Below are positions 23,583 to 31,264 of a stretch of 64,000 bases of DNA, piece after piece. The stretch comes from Streptomyces odontomachi (GTDB lineage: Bacteria; Actinomycetota; Actinomycetes; Streptomycetales; Streptomycetaceae). The notes beneath the pieces were generated by a model. The model ran no database searches, was not told the DNA's origin, and was given only the letters and a program-made list of their open reading frames with translations. The position numbers and the translations under genes are program-made. The DNA is taken from the NCBI RefSeq assembly GCF_024435355.1, contig NZ_JAMJWG010000009.1, positions 278,520-342,519 of the forward strand, in the 5' to 3' direction. Position 1 is the stretch's first letter. Every line of letters starts with the position of its first letter.

Positions 23583-24445
23583 GCGGCGGCCTGTTTCCGG
23601 TCGCGCTTTACGCCGGTGCGCCACTCCTGGACGATCTGACGCACGGTCGAGATGGACACCTCGCCTCCGAGGCGAGTGAAGATCTGCTCCGGGCTGTCGC
23701 CGCACCAGGCGAGGTGCTCGATCTCCTCGCGTCGGAGCTTGGCCCGCTCGTGGAAGTTGAGGACGCGGTCCGCGGCCTCCGGGTCGAAAGCCGGGTCGTC
23801 GATGTGGCCGTAGTCCTCCCACCACTGGGGGTCCCGCCAGCCCTTGGCGCGCGCCACGTTTCGGGTGCGCGTCGTGTGCTTGTTCTTCGGCGCCGGATTG
23901 AACGCGAGACGCTCGTAGGCGGCGGCGATGCGGTCGGCGAGGTCTCGGCGGATGGTCGGCTGCCGGCCGTTGGCGATGGAAATGACGCGGTTCGTGCAGG
24001 TGCCTGCGGCCTGGCAGATGGCGGCGTAGGAGTGCCCGGCGCATGCCAGGGCTTGGAGGCGCCTGGTGGAGCCGGTGGCGTCGATGTACTGGCCGGGGTC
24101 GCCCTTGGTGGGAATGGCGACGGCGAGGATCTTCGCCTCGGTCTCGTGCCGGATCTTCGTGCGCTGTCCGTTGTAGATCTGAACGAGGTTGCTGAACCAG
24201 ATTCCAGTGGCGGCGGCGAGGGTGTCCCAACCCATGGTCTGGTGGAGCTCCCGCAGATGTGCCTGTGCTTTCGCCGGGTCGGTGAAGGGGCTGCGTCCGA
24301 GTTCGTGGTTGAGTCGGAGCTGCTTCTGGTGCCGGTTGCGGGCTTTGCGGCACGGGGTGCAGTGGCATCGGGGGTGACGCCCGGGGCTGCCGTAGCCGCG
24401 TGCCGTGGTCCCGTGGGCGGGCCGGGTGTGGGCGGTGGTGGTCAC
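23579..24445 (-). CDS. Multi-HTH DNA-binding protein
   Basis: A 288-residue protein, GTG start after GAAGGAGAACCGAAC. A CHCTPCRKARNRHQK knuckle at residue 25 is followed by repeated HTH-like stretches: WDTLAAATGIWFSNLVQIYN, ALACAGHSYAAICQAAGTCT and IFTRLGGEVSISTVRQIVQE. Proteins of this kind are frequent in Streptomyces phages. It may regulate or bind the origin region just downstream. No enzymatic motif seen. Confidence 0.7.
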   Translation of the reverse strand: MTTTAHTRPAHGTTARGYGSPGRHPRCHCTPCRKARNRHQKQLRLNHELGRSPFTDPAKAQAHLRELHQTMGWDTLAAATGIWFSNLVQIYNGQRTKIRHETEAKILAVAIPTKGDPGQYIDATGSTRRLQALACAGHSYAAICQAAGTCTNRVISIANGRQPTIRRDLADRIAAAYERLAFNPAPKNKHTTRTRNVARAKGWRDPQWWEDYGHIDDPAFDPEAADRVLNFHERAKLRREEIEHLAWCGDSPEQIFTRLGGEVSISTVRQIVQEWRTGVKRDRKQAAA

Positions 24446-24606
24446 GTTCGGTTCTCCTTCCTGGCGGTGTCGGTGCGGGGTCCGGTGGGGTAGGCGCGGT
24501 CGCGATCCCAGCCGCCGGGCCGGTGGTGGCCGCGGATGGCGGCGCGTATGGCCCAGATGCCGGAGGCAGTGATGGCGGTGGCGAGGTACGCGGTGCCGGC
24601 GCTCAT
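24442..24606 (-). CDS. 54-residue hypothetical protein
   Basis: Read from the raw sequence: MSAGTAYLATAITASGIWAI, one possible membrane helix, followed by a basic hydrophilic tail. Overlaps neighbours at both ends (ATGA, GTGA), which supports it. Confidence 0.6.
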   Translation of the reverse strand: MSAGTAYLATAITASGIWAIRAAIRGHHRPGGWDRDRAYPTGPRTDTARKENRT

Positions 24607-24953
24607 GCGGCCCTCCGCTCTGCTCGCGCAGCGGCGAGCCGGTTGGGCGCGAGCTTGTAGACCTTGATCGGCTTGCCGTGGGTACTCGGCGCGGTGGACG
24701 GCTCCTCGCCGACAACGATCAGCTGAACCGGGTTGCGGCGGCGGATCAGCGAGTGGAAGAACAGGCCAGCGGCGCCGTGAGCTATGTCGGGGAGGACGTT
24801 GCGGACGTCGTTCATGGAGAAGGGGCGGCCGTCGCCTCCGATGGCGTCGATGGCCTGGTTGAGGACGGCGGTGTCCCAGTCGGTGACGTTGGCGTAGAGG
24901 GCAGCGAGGGTCTGGTTGGCCTGCTCGCGGGCTTCGTCGGGCGTGATGGTCAT
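24603..24953 (-). CDS. Hypothetical protein beside RecT
   Basis: A 116-residue protein. VTDWDTAVLNQAIDAIGGDG and FSMNDVRNVLPDIAHGAAGL, then NPVQLIVVGEEPSTAPSTHG suggest a winged-helix fold. Coupled to the RecT-like gene by ATGA. It may help replication or recombination. Confidence 0.65.
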   Translation of the reverse strand: MTITPDEAREQANQTLAALYANVTDWDTAVLNQAIDAIGGDGRPFSMNDVRNVLPDIAHGAAGLFFHSLIRRRNPVQLIVVGEEPSTAPSTHGKPIKVYKLAPNRLAAARAERRAA

Positions 24954-25621
24954 GCCGCACCGTCCTCGCCGCTCGCAGTGATCTCGGCGACGGACAGCCG
25001 GGCCCGGTCGGGCACGATCTCGGCGTGGGCGGTGCCCTCGATCTCCTCGGCGGCGTAGGGCATGCCGTGGAGGACGTCGGCGGCGATGAGGCGGCACAGC
25101 TCGCCGGTGGCACGGGCGACGAGCATGGTCTGCGGCTGCTTCTTCCACTGGTCCTTGCCAGTGAGCCCGAGCTGCGCGGCGCGCTCGACGCTCCACTGCA
25201 CGGTCTGCCAGTTCTCGGCGCCCTTCCGGCGGCCTCGCATGACGCAGTGCTCGGGCCCGGAGTCGACGAGCTCGATCTCGTGCCCGGCGGCCTGCACGAG
25301 GCCGCGCATCGCGTGCGCCCGGAGCGCGGGAGTGCCCTGGATGACGTCGATGGACTTCAGGGCGGCCATGGGCTTCAGGCCGAGCTCGTTGCCGGCGAGG
25401 ATGACCGCGGTGACCTCTTCGGGCTTGCCTTTCAGGGCACCGGCGAAGGAGGTGCGGGCGATGGACTGGGCGACGGCGGCAGCCTGGCGGGCTTCCTGCG
25501 CCCACAGCAGCAGTGCGGAGGACTCCGGCCCGGCCTGGGGCTGCTGGATCGGCGGGGCGGCCGGTTCGGTACCGGTGGTGGCGATGTCGTTGGGCTCGTC
25601 GGGCAGGGCGAGTTCGTTCAC
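24950..25621 (-). CDS. RecT-family-like single-strand annealing protein
   Basis: A 223-residue protein, GTG start overlapping the upstream nuclease stop (GTGA). AVILAGNELGLKPMAALKSI and DVIQGTPALRAHAMRGLVQA, later QTMLVARATGELCRLIAADV match the RecT/Redbeta core pattern (a helix, a G.P..A hairpin, and the R..G..CR..A helix). RecT proteins pair single strands in phage recombination and need a partner exonuclease; that is the gene just upstream. It is shorter than classic RecT (about 270) but within the actinophage range. Confidence 0.78.
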   Translation of the reverse strand: MNELALPDEPNDIATTGTEPAAPPIQQPQAGPESSALLLWAQEARQAAAVAQSIARTSFAGALKGKPEEVTAVILAGNELGLKPMAALKSIDVIQGTPALRAHAMRGLVQAAGHEIELVDSGPEHCVMRGRRKGAENWQTVQWSVERAAQLGLTGKDQWKKQPQTMLVARATGELCRLIAADVLHGMPYAAEEIEGTAHAEIVPDRARLSVAEITASGEDGAA

Positions 25622-26535
25622 GGGAGATACTCCTCCGCTTCGCGGATGGCTGCCCAGGTGGGCAGGTGGATGAAGGGGATGTCGTCGACGGGCCCGGTCC
25701 AGTCGGGCCACGTGTCGGTCGCGACGCAGTCGGCGAAGATGCGCAGGGCGCGCTCGTTCTTGGCGCGGCCGATGTCGCGCTCCTGCTGGTCGAGCTCGCG
25801 GACGGTGACCAGGTAGGGCGGGGTCTTCTGCTGGAACACGAAGACGAACCGGGCGCCGTGGGGCGCGAGGCCGGCGGCCTCGATGCCGTCGAGGTAGAGC
25901 GGGTCTTGCTGGTGGTAGCCGTACTTCTGGATGGCCTTGGCGACGGCTTCCGGGCTGGCGTCGGTGGTGGTCTTGTAGTCGACGCAGAGGGTCAGTCTGG
26001 GCAGCTGCTTGAGGTAGTCGGGCCGGCACCGGCAGCGGACGCCGGTGGCCGGGTCGGTCCAGAAGATGGAGCGCTCGGCGATGCCGCCTGCGAACAGCGA
26101 CCCGGCCTGGTGGTGGCCGCGGATGGCGGCGGCCATCGCCTGTACCTGCTCGTACTCGTGGGCGAGGAGCGGCACCCGGCCGGCGGCGTATGCGGCGTCC
26201 CGCTTGTCGCGGGCGGCCTGTGTTTTCCAGTCCGCGGCGTCGACGACTTCGAGCGTGTGGCCTTCGCCGAGGACTTCGGCGTGGGCGGCGTTGCCAAGGT
26301 CGAACTCGCGCTTCGGCGGCCGCGGGTGGTCGCGGTCGTACCGGTACTGGGCGGGACAGCCAGGCGGCAGCAGCGCGCGCAGGCCGGTCGAGGAGATCGA
26401 GCCGCGGTCGGCGTGGTACTCGTCGGCCGACATGCCGTCGCGGATGACCGGCTTGTCGGCGCAGTCCTCGCACAGCCCGTCTCGGGTGAACGGACCGGCG
26501 GTGTCGCCGCAGCGGGCGCAGGCGAGGAGGCTCAT
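25618..26535 (-). CDS. RecE-like PD-(D/E)XK exonuclease
   Basis: A 305-residue protein. A zinc knuckle pair at the start (CARCGDTAGPFTRDGLCEDC) precedes the exonuclease domain: the SADEYHADRGSISSTGLRAL box, EFDLGNAAHAEVLGE, then RCRPDYLKQLPRLTLCVDYK with the catalytic D...(D/E)xK, and a closing helix KYGYHQQDPLYLDGI. This is the RecE/YqaJ/DUF3799 type that chews 5' ends for RecT. Order and coupling to RecT fit. Confidence 0.85.
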   Translation of the reverse strand: MSLLACARCGDTAGPFTRDGLCEDCADKPVIRDGMSADEYHADRGSISSTGLRALLPPGCPAQYRYDRDHPRPPKREFDLGNAAHAEVLGEGHTLEVVDAADWKTQAARDKRDAAYAAGRVPLLAHEYEQVQAMAAAIRGHHQAGSLFAGGIAERSIFWTDPATGVRCRCRPDYLKQLPRLTLCVDYKTTTDASPEAVAKAIQKYGYHQQDPLYLDGIEAAGLAPHGARFVFVFQQKTPPYLVTVRELDQQERDIGRAKNERALRIFADCVATDTWPDWTGPVDDIPFIHLPTWAAIREAEEYLP

Positions 26536-26753
26536 CAGAACGGGTACTCCTCTCGAATGGGTCGGCGTGGCCAGAGGTGCAGTCGCCAGGTGCGGAGTTG
26601 GTTGAGGCACGGGCACGGCTCGTCGTAGGGGCTGTCGATCCACCAGGCCCGTCGTCCGCCCCGGCAGTGCGGGCAGTCCGGGTCGGGTTCTCGGGTGATC
26701 CACAGACCGCGGCGGTGGACCTCGATGTGCCAGCGGCCGAGTCGGATGGGCAT
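26535..26753 (-). CDS. Small zinc-knuckle protein
   Basis: A 72-residue protein rich in Trp and Arg, IRLGRWHIEVHRRGLWITRE, with CPHC and CPC. Coupled to the exonuclease gene by TGATG. Function unknown. Confidence 0.65.
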   Translation of the reverse strand: MPIRLGRWHIEVHRRGLWITREPDPDCPHCRGGRRAWWIDSPYDEPCPCLNQLRTWRLHLWPRRPIREEYPF

Positions 26754-26858
26754 CGGTGCTCCGTTTCAGGCATGGGGGTGCCGTGGCCGCGGCGTTCGCG
26801 GTCGGGGTGGTGGGTGGTGCGCCGGGCCGGCGGGCGGGTCACCGCCGGCCCGGCGGGA

Positions 26859-27140
26859 TCAGGCGGCGGGCGCCTTGTGGTGGGTGCAGGTGCCGTAGAA
26901 GCAGGACTTGGCCTGCTCGCCCCACTGCTGCCTGGTCAGGAGCTCGATGCGGTAGCCCTGCCGGGTCTGCCGGTCGCGATCCCGCTGGCGGGGCGTGAAG
27001 TTGCGGTGGGACTGCTCGGAGTCGACAGCCAGGTCGCCGTGCTCGGATCCGACCGCACAGTTGGCCGGGTCGAACAGGACCCAGAAGCAGGCGCGCAGCG
27101 GGTACAGCTGGCCGTCGATCTCGACCTTCAGCTCAGGCAT
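26859..27140 (-). CDS. Hypothetical protein
   Basis: A 93-residue protein, MPELKVEIDGQLYPLRACFW..., with Cys/His at the end (CFYGTCTHH). It overlaps the upstream gene by eight bases. Function unknown. Confidence 0.65.
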   Translation of the reverse strand: MPELKVEIDGQLYPLRACFWVLFDPANCAVGSEHGDLAVDSEQSHRNFTPRQRDRDRQTRQGYRIELLTRQQWGEQAKSCFYGTCTHHKAPAA

Positions 27141-27660
27141 CGCTGGCCTCCTTGGTGCCCCAGGCCTCGCAGGCGGTGTTGAGTTCGTCGGCCTGGTCCC
27201 ACGAGTCGCCGATGATTCCGCCGCTCCAGTCGATCCCGCCGATCTCGAATGGGTCGACCTTGATGCGGCGGTCGATGACGTGCCGCGTGGCTTCGACGAC
27301 GGCGGCGGGGCTCGCGTATCCATACACCGGCAGGACCACCGGGACCTCGTTGCTGCCGTCGGCCTGCCGCTTGGCGAACTGCCAGTAGGGGCCCTTGTCC
27401 GGCTCACCGTCCTCGGCTTCGATGCCGGTGTGCCACTCCCAGATGAGGAGCGGCCCGTGCCGCCATGCGGTGCCGGCCGGGATCTCATCGTCGTCGAGGC
27501 TGTAGGTGCCGGAGGGGTCGAGTTCGAGGACGGCGCGGAGGTAGCAGTAACTGCCGCGGGTGTCGCTGTCGTCGGTGAAGTACTCGACGGGTTCCAGCCC
27601 GGCGGTGGTGAGAGCGTCCATCACGGCCTCGATGTACGGGGCGTGCGGGAGGGTGGTCAC
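27133..27660 (-). CDS. Hypothetical acidic protein
   Basis: A 175-residue protein, GTG start (GTGA overlap). PHAPYIEAVMDALTTAGLEP and FTDDSDTRGSYCYLRAVLEL are readable as alternating helix and strands; the product is strongly acidic. It has the feel of a phage protein, without a name. Confidence 0.65.
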   Translation of the reverse strand: MTTLPHAPYIEAVMDALTTAGLEPVEYFTDDSDTRGSYCYLRAVLELDPSGTYSLDDDEIPAGTAWRHGPLLIWEWHTGIEAEDGEPDKGPYWQFAKRQADGSNEVPVVLPVYGYASPAAVVEATRHVIDRRIKVDPFEIGGIDWSGGIIGDSWDQADELNTACEAWGTKEASDA

Positions 27661-27893
27661 TTGGTCTCCTTGCTGATGCGGGCGCAGTACGCCTCGTAGC
27701 CCTCGGTGAGCCCGGCTTCGACGGAGGCGATGTCGTCGGCGTCGGTGGCCCCGTCGGGGGCCTGGTGGCGGGGCAGGCGCAGGGCGCGGATGAGTCCGGC
27801 TCCTATGGCGGCCCGGGTTTCCGGCGGCTCGTCGGCGAGGTCGCGGAGGACGTCCGCGAGGACCGCGGGCTGCTCCGGGAGGATCGCAGTCAC
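27657..27893 (-). CDS. Small helical protein
   Basis: A 78-residue protein, VTAILPEQPAVLADVLRDLA..., acidic helices. GTGA overlaps at both ends place it in the operon. Confidence 0.62.
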   Translation of the reverse strand: MTAILPEQPAVLADVLRDLADEPPETRAAIGAGLIRALRLPRHQAPDGATDADDIASVEAGLTEGYEAYCARISKETK

Positions 27894-28504
27894 GCGGCGA
27901 CCTCCGCGGGCTTCCGCGCGGCGTCGTACTGGCCGATGCCCCACTGGATCGCGTGGCAGGCCCACAGGAAGTCAGACCTGTAGTCGTGGAAGTCCCACTC
28001 CCACACGTCGCTGAACTCGTAGCCCTGGTGGGCAAAGGCCTCCAGTACGTTGCGGGCCTGGTGTTCGTCGCTGAGGTCTTCGTCAAGGACCCAAGTTCGG
28101 AGCGCCTTGCCGGTGCCGGCCGGGACGCCGCCGTTCCAACGGGCGTCTTCGGTGAACTGCTCGATGACGCGCTGGCGGAGCAGGTTCTCCGAGTACTCCT
28201 TGACCGAGCGGCGTCCGCCGTCCCGGCCCAGCTTCTCGGCCCAGTAGTGCGGGTTGATGCCCCACCGGCGGTCCGCGCGGAAGAACTTGAACATGTCGTC
28301 CAGGCGGCTGAACGTGTGCGGGTCGCCGTAGTCGCCGCGGATGGTGAGGCTGCCGGGCCAGGTGACCAGCTCGAACCAGAACTCGCTGGACCGGGGGTTC
28401 ATGAACCGTAGGTGCCGGTACAGGCCCTCGTCGTGCAGGACGGTCATCTCGTGGTTGGCGGTGTCGCGGGCGAAGCGGGCAGCGATCTCGGGGTAGTCGT
28501 TCAT
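27890..28504 (-). CDS. Hypothetical protein
   Basis: A 204-residue protein, ATG start. Rich in Trp, His, Asp and Arg: SSEFWFELVTWPGSLTIRGD, then a long acidic helix and EWDFHDYRSDFLWACHAIQW. It resembles a hypothetical family seen often in actinophages; role unknown. Confidence 0.7.
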   Translation of the reverse strand: MNDYPEIAARFARDTANHEMTVLHDEGLYRHLRFMNPRSSEFWFELVTWPGSLTIRGDYGDPHTFSRLDDMFKFFRADRRWGINPHYWAEKLGRDGGRRSVKEYSENLLRQRVIEQFTEDARWNGGVPAGTGKALRTWVLDEDLSDEHQARNVLEAFAHQGYEFSDVWEWDFHDYRSDFLWACHAIQWGIGQYDAARKPAEVAA

Positions 28505-28713
28505 CGCGTCCCTCCGGGGGTCCAGCCGGGGTAGTCGTCGGTGGTGGAGCAGCGCTCGGGGTGGCGGATGAGTTCGAGGCCGAGCGTGTAGGCGATGCGG
28601 TCGGAGGGGCTGTGGCTGGCCTCTCGGGCGGCGAGGAGGACGTCGCAGCTACGCTTGCGGCGGATCAGTTCCTGCCGGGTGACGGCCGGCGCCGGGCGGG
28701 TCGGGGAGGTCAT
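28501..28713 (-). CDS. Small hypothetical protein
   Basis: A 70-residue protein, MTSPTRPAPAVTRQELIRRK..., basic helix then acidic tail. Overlaps both neighbours. Confidence 0.6.
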   Translation of the reverse strand: MTSPTRPAPAVTRQELIRRKRSCDVLLAAREASHSPSDRIAYTLGLELIRHPERCSTTDDYPGWTPGGTR

Positions 28714-29297
28714 CGGGCCGCCTCCTCGGTGTCCGGGCCCACCGCGGTGTTGTGGGCGTGCTGCGCCTCGGCGATCATCCGCCACGTGCCGCACGCCTTT
28801 TCCACCTCGGCGAGCGTCTCCGTGGGCGGTCCGAACCGGTCGGCGGCGTCCTTCAGCTCGTCAAGGAATTCGGCCAGGTCCTCGTCGTCCATCAGCACGG
28901 CCCACGGAAGTGCGGGCGGATAGTTCTCGGCCTGGCCCTGCGACTCCTCGATGTCCGGCCCGCCGAGGAACCGCTTCAGCGCGGCGTCTCCCTCGCCAGA
29001 CTTGGCGTCCTTGCGTTGGAGCTGGCCGATCAGGTAGCGGCGCTGGGCTCGCAGCCGGTCGATCTCGGCGAGCAGCGCGGGCACATCCTCGCGGGCGCCG
29101 GCGATGAACGCGGCGTCTGCTCGTGCACCGTCGGGGTCCTCGGCTCGGCAGGTCTCCCCGACCCAAGAGGAGAGACCGGGCTCGTACTCGGCGCCCTGGT
29201 AGATCTCCCAAAGGTCGGTGCACCACGGGCCGGGGGTGGCGGCCTCGGCGCGGGTCCGGATCTCCTGCTCGCGCTCGGGCGTCAGCGGGGCGGTCAC
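28710..29297 (-). CDS. Hypothetical coiled-coil protein
   Basis: A 195-residue protein, GTG start. The N-terminus LTPEREQEIRTRAEAATPGP and WVGETC segment are followed by ADAAFIAGAREDVPALLAEI, DRLRAQRRYL, a short coiled coil. This N-terminal pattern (TPGPW...D..FIA.AR.DVP.LL.E) is a very common phage and Streptomyces module of unknown role. Confidence 0.72.
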   Translation of the reverse strand: MTAPLTPEREQEIRTRAEAATPGPWCTDLWEIYQGAEYEPGLSSWVGETCRAEDPDGARADAAFIAGAREDVPALLAEIDRLRAQRRYLIGQLQRKDAKSGEGDAALKRFLGGPDIEESQGQAENYPPALPWAVLMDDEDLAEFLDELKDAADRFGPPTETLAEVEKACGTWRMIAEAQHAHNTAVGPDTEEAAR

Positions 29298-29599
29298 CGG
29301 TGCCCCCTCTCGACCGCGTTGGCGGCCAGGTTCAGGGCGTGTGCGACGGCCTTGCCCTCGTCGTCGGTCGGGTTGCGCGGTGCGTAGGAGCGGACGATGC
29401 CGGCGGCGCCCTCGCGGACGGCCTGCGCGACCTCGGCACGGAACTCGGCGATGAGTGCCTGAGCGTCCGCGTTCGTGTGGGTGGCGTGGAGGGCGTTCGC
29501 GATGCGCTCGCTGGCGGGCAGCGCCTTCTCAGCGGCGACCTTCGCGCGGACTCGGCGCTTCGCCTCTTCGCGGGGGTTCGGGTGACTGGATGAGATCAT
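29294..29599 (-). CDS. Hypothetical helical protein
   Basis: A 101-residue protein, mostly Ala/Arg/Glu helix (KRRVRAKVAAEKALPASERI). Coupled to the downstream gene by GTGA. No motif. Confidence 0.62.
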   Translation of the reverse strand: MISSSHPNPREEAKRRVRAKVAAEKALPASERIANALHATHTNADAQALIAEFRAEVAQAVREGAAGIVRSYAPRNPTDDEGKAVAHALNLAANAVERGHR

Positions 29600-29690
29600 G
29601 GGTGGTGGTCCACCTCTCTGTGATCGTGGATGTGTGGGTGGATCTGCGGGCCGTCCCGGGCTTGGCGGTTACGGGGCGGTCCCGCGCCGC

Positions 29691-29978
29691 TCAGGCGGCG
29701 ATGGGCTCGACGGTGTTCCGGGCGTTCTCGCGACGGATGTCGTCGAGGGTGAAGGTGATCCGGCGGCCGTCGAGGTGGTGGATCACCTGGCGCCGGTAGC
29801 ACTTCTCCTTGAGGACTCGGGCGCTCGTGTAGGGGAGGAGCTTGAGCTCGATGACTTCCTCCGGGGTGTAGCGCCGCAGCTCTGCCTCGTCGGTCGTGGT
29901 GGTCTTGCCGGTCTTGGTCGCCGCCCCAGTCGTGGCCTTCGCCTTGGTGGGGGGCGCCTTCGTGGCCTTGGCGGTCAC
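29691..29978 (-). CDS. Excisionase-like HTH protein
   Basis: A 95-residue protein, GTG start after GAGGAGAAAAC. A Lys/Thr/Ala-rich N-terminus precedes a MerR/Xis-type winged helix: RRYTPEEVIELKLLPYTSAR, then a basic stretch and HHLDGRRITFTLDDIRR. It is the first small wHTH beyond the regulator near the integrase, so it is the best candidate for the recombination directionality factor. A plain regulator is the alternative. Confidence 0.7.
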   Translation of the reverse strand: MTAKATKAPPTKAKATTGAATKTGKTTTTDEAELRRYTPEEVIELKLLPYTSARVLKEKCYRRQVIHHLDGRRITFTLDDIRRENARNTVEPIAA

Positions 29979-30184
29979 GTTTTCTCCTCGTGGGTGATTG
30001 CGTCCGTGGGGACGCTGAGTGCGGTTGCGACCTTCCGGACCGGCCCGTCGTCCGGCTCGCGGATGTGCCCCCTCTCCAGGCGGGAGAGGTAGCCCCGGTT
30101 CAAGCCGGTCTGCTGTTCAAGCGCGCGCAGGCTCATGTTTCGAGCCTCGCGGATCGCCCGTATTGCGGGTCCGTTCGGTCTCAC
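29975..30184 (-). CDS. XRE-family repressor, first gene of leftward operon
   Basis: A 69-residue protein. GPAIRAIREARNMSLRALEQ, QTGLNRGYLSRLERGHIREP is a canonical XRE HTH (HTH_3). The start used is the GTG at 30184, where the domain begins; the frame opens earlier but without sense. It faces the rightward XRE gene at 30401 across a promoter with an operator-like inverted repeat, a Cro/CI-type arrangement. It overlaps the Xis-like gene by GTGA. Confidence 0.75.
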   Translation of the reverse strand: MRPNGPAIRAIREARNMSLRALEQQTGLNRGYLSRLERGHIREPDDGPVRKVATALSVPTDAITHEEKT

Positions 30185-30239
30185 AGCTCGAAATCTAAGC
30201 TCAGTTTCGCTACGAAGGCAAGCGGTGCGACTACGTTGA

Positions 30240-30256
30240 GGCTTGATTTTCAAGCC
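30240..30256. promoter_or_regulatory. Operator-like inverted repeat in divergent promoter
   Basis: GGCTTGA-TTT-TCAAGCC, a perfect 7-bp inverted repeat, lies between the two XRE genes in a locally AT-richer 216-bp gap. A partial copy (GCTTGAAATTGG) occurs near 30320. Likely bound by one or both XRE proteins. Confidence 0.6.
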
Positions 30257-30400
30257 GTGCACTGAGTGACAAGAGGGGTGTTCAGGGCATATATCAGCCA
30301 TCCGATGCAACCCAGAACGCTTGAAATTGGACCTCTTGCGCAGGTCAAAGCGCGAGATTCGGGCTTATGGGTTGCAGATATCTAGGGCATGATGTGAGCC

Positions 30401-30931
30401 ATGGACCGCGACTGGAAGCGCCTCGGGATGGCACTGCAGGCCGCCCGCACTGAGCACCTTGGACTCCCGCAGGATGAGCTGGCTGCCGAGCTGGCCACCA
30501 GCCGCTCGACTGTCCAGGCCATCGAGCGAGGCGACTCGCGCAAGAAGCCGTCCCAGACGATCCGGGCCTACGCCCGCCGTGTCGGCTGGACGGACGACAG
30601 CGTCGACCGTGTGCTGGCCGGGGGAGACCCGGCGTTCCGGACGTCCCAGGCGTCCGCCGAACCTGCGCGGGCTGCCGACATCCCGGCTGTAGCCGCGGAC
30701 GCCGGCCTGCCGCTCCGCATCGCCGACGAGCTTGCCGAGGGCTCGCTACTCGACACCGCGGTGATCCCGCTGGGAGGCGATGCGCGCATGGTCGTCGTCG
30801 TGAAGGGCACCCCAGGGGCCACCCCGGAAGAGATCCGTCGGGGCCTGGAGGCGTGGCGGCGGGCTCAGCCGCAGCTGCAGGAATTGGATGAGACCACTGA
30901 CGCTGAGTCGTCGAAAACGGCCGAGATGTAG
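30401..30931 (+). CDS. XRE-family regulator with C-terminal domain
   Basis: A 176-residue protein. ALQAARTEHLGLPQDELAAE, LATSRSTVQAIERGDSR is an XRE HTH; residues about 85-176 form a separate helix-strand domain (LLDTAVIPLGGDARMVVVVK, EEIRRGLEAWRRAQPQLQEL). It points toward the integrase and away from the leftward operon, so it is the likely immunity or maintenance regulator. The ribosome site is weak. Confidence 0.75.
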   Translation: MDRDWKRLGMALQAARTEHLGLPQDELAAELATSRSTVQAIERGDSRKKPSQTIRAYARRVGWTDDSVDRVLAGGDPAFRTSQASAEPARAADIPAVAADAGLPLRIADELAEGSLLDTAVIPLGGDARMVVVVKGTPGATPEEIRRGLEAWRRAQPQLQELDETTDAESSKTAEM

Positions 30932-31037
30932 CACAGAGCTATGTAACTCGCGCCAACCTCTCCACATGTGACACATATGTGTGGTTGCATGACCAGAGCT
31001 GGACAACGGGGGCCACCGAGAACAGTGGGGGTGGCCG

Positions 31038-31259
31038 ATGTGTGTCCATGTACTTCTCGCCGAGAGCCTTCCGGTCCTGGTCTGGGTCGACCGGCAACCT
31101 CATCACACGCTGGCTTATGTCTCCGCTGCTCTGACCGAGAACGGGCGGTTAACTGATCCCGGACGGCAGCTCGTGAACACCGCGCTGATACGAGTCGGCG
31201 CCCTGAGGTTGGGCGCGGCGGAATCTTGCGCGAGACCACTGCTTGCCGTGGCAGGCTGA
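31038..31259 (+). CDS. Possible small gene before the integrase
   Basis: A 73-residue frame, MCVHVLLAESLPVLVWVDRQ, then a helical stretch (AALTENGRLTDPGRQLVNTA). It begins after GTGGGGGTGGCCG and ends just before the integrase start. Composition is protein-like but no family or strong ribosome site is visible. Confidence 0.42.
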   Translation: MCVHVLLAESLPVLVWVDRQPHHTLAYVSAALTENGRLTDPGRQLVNTALIRVGALRLGAAESCARPLLAVAG

Positions 31260-31264
31260 TCGCC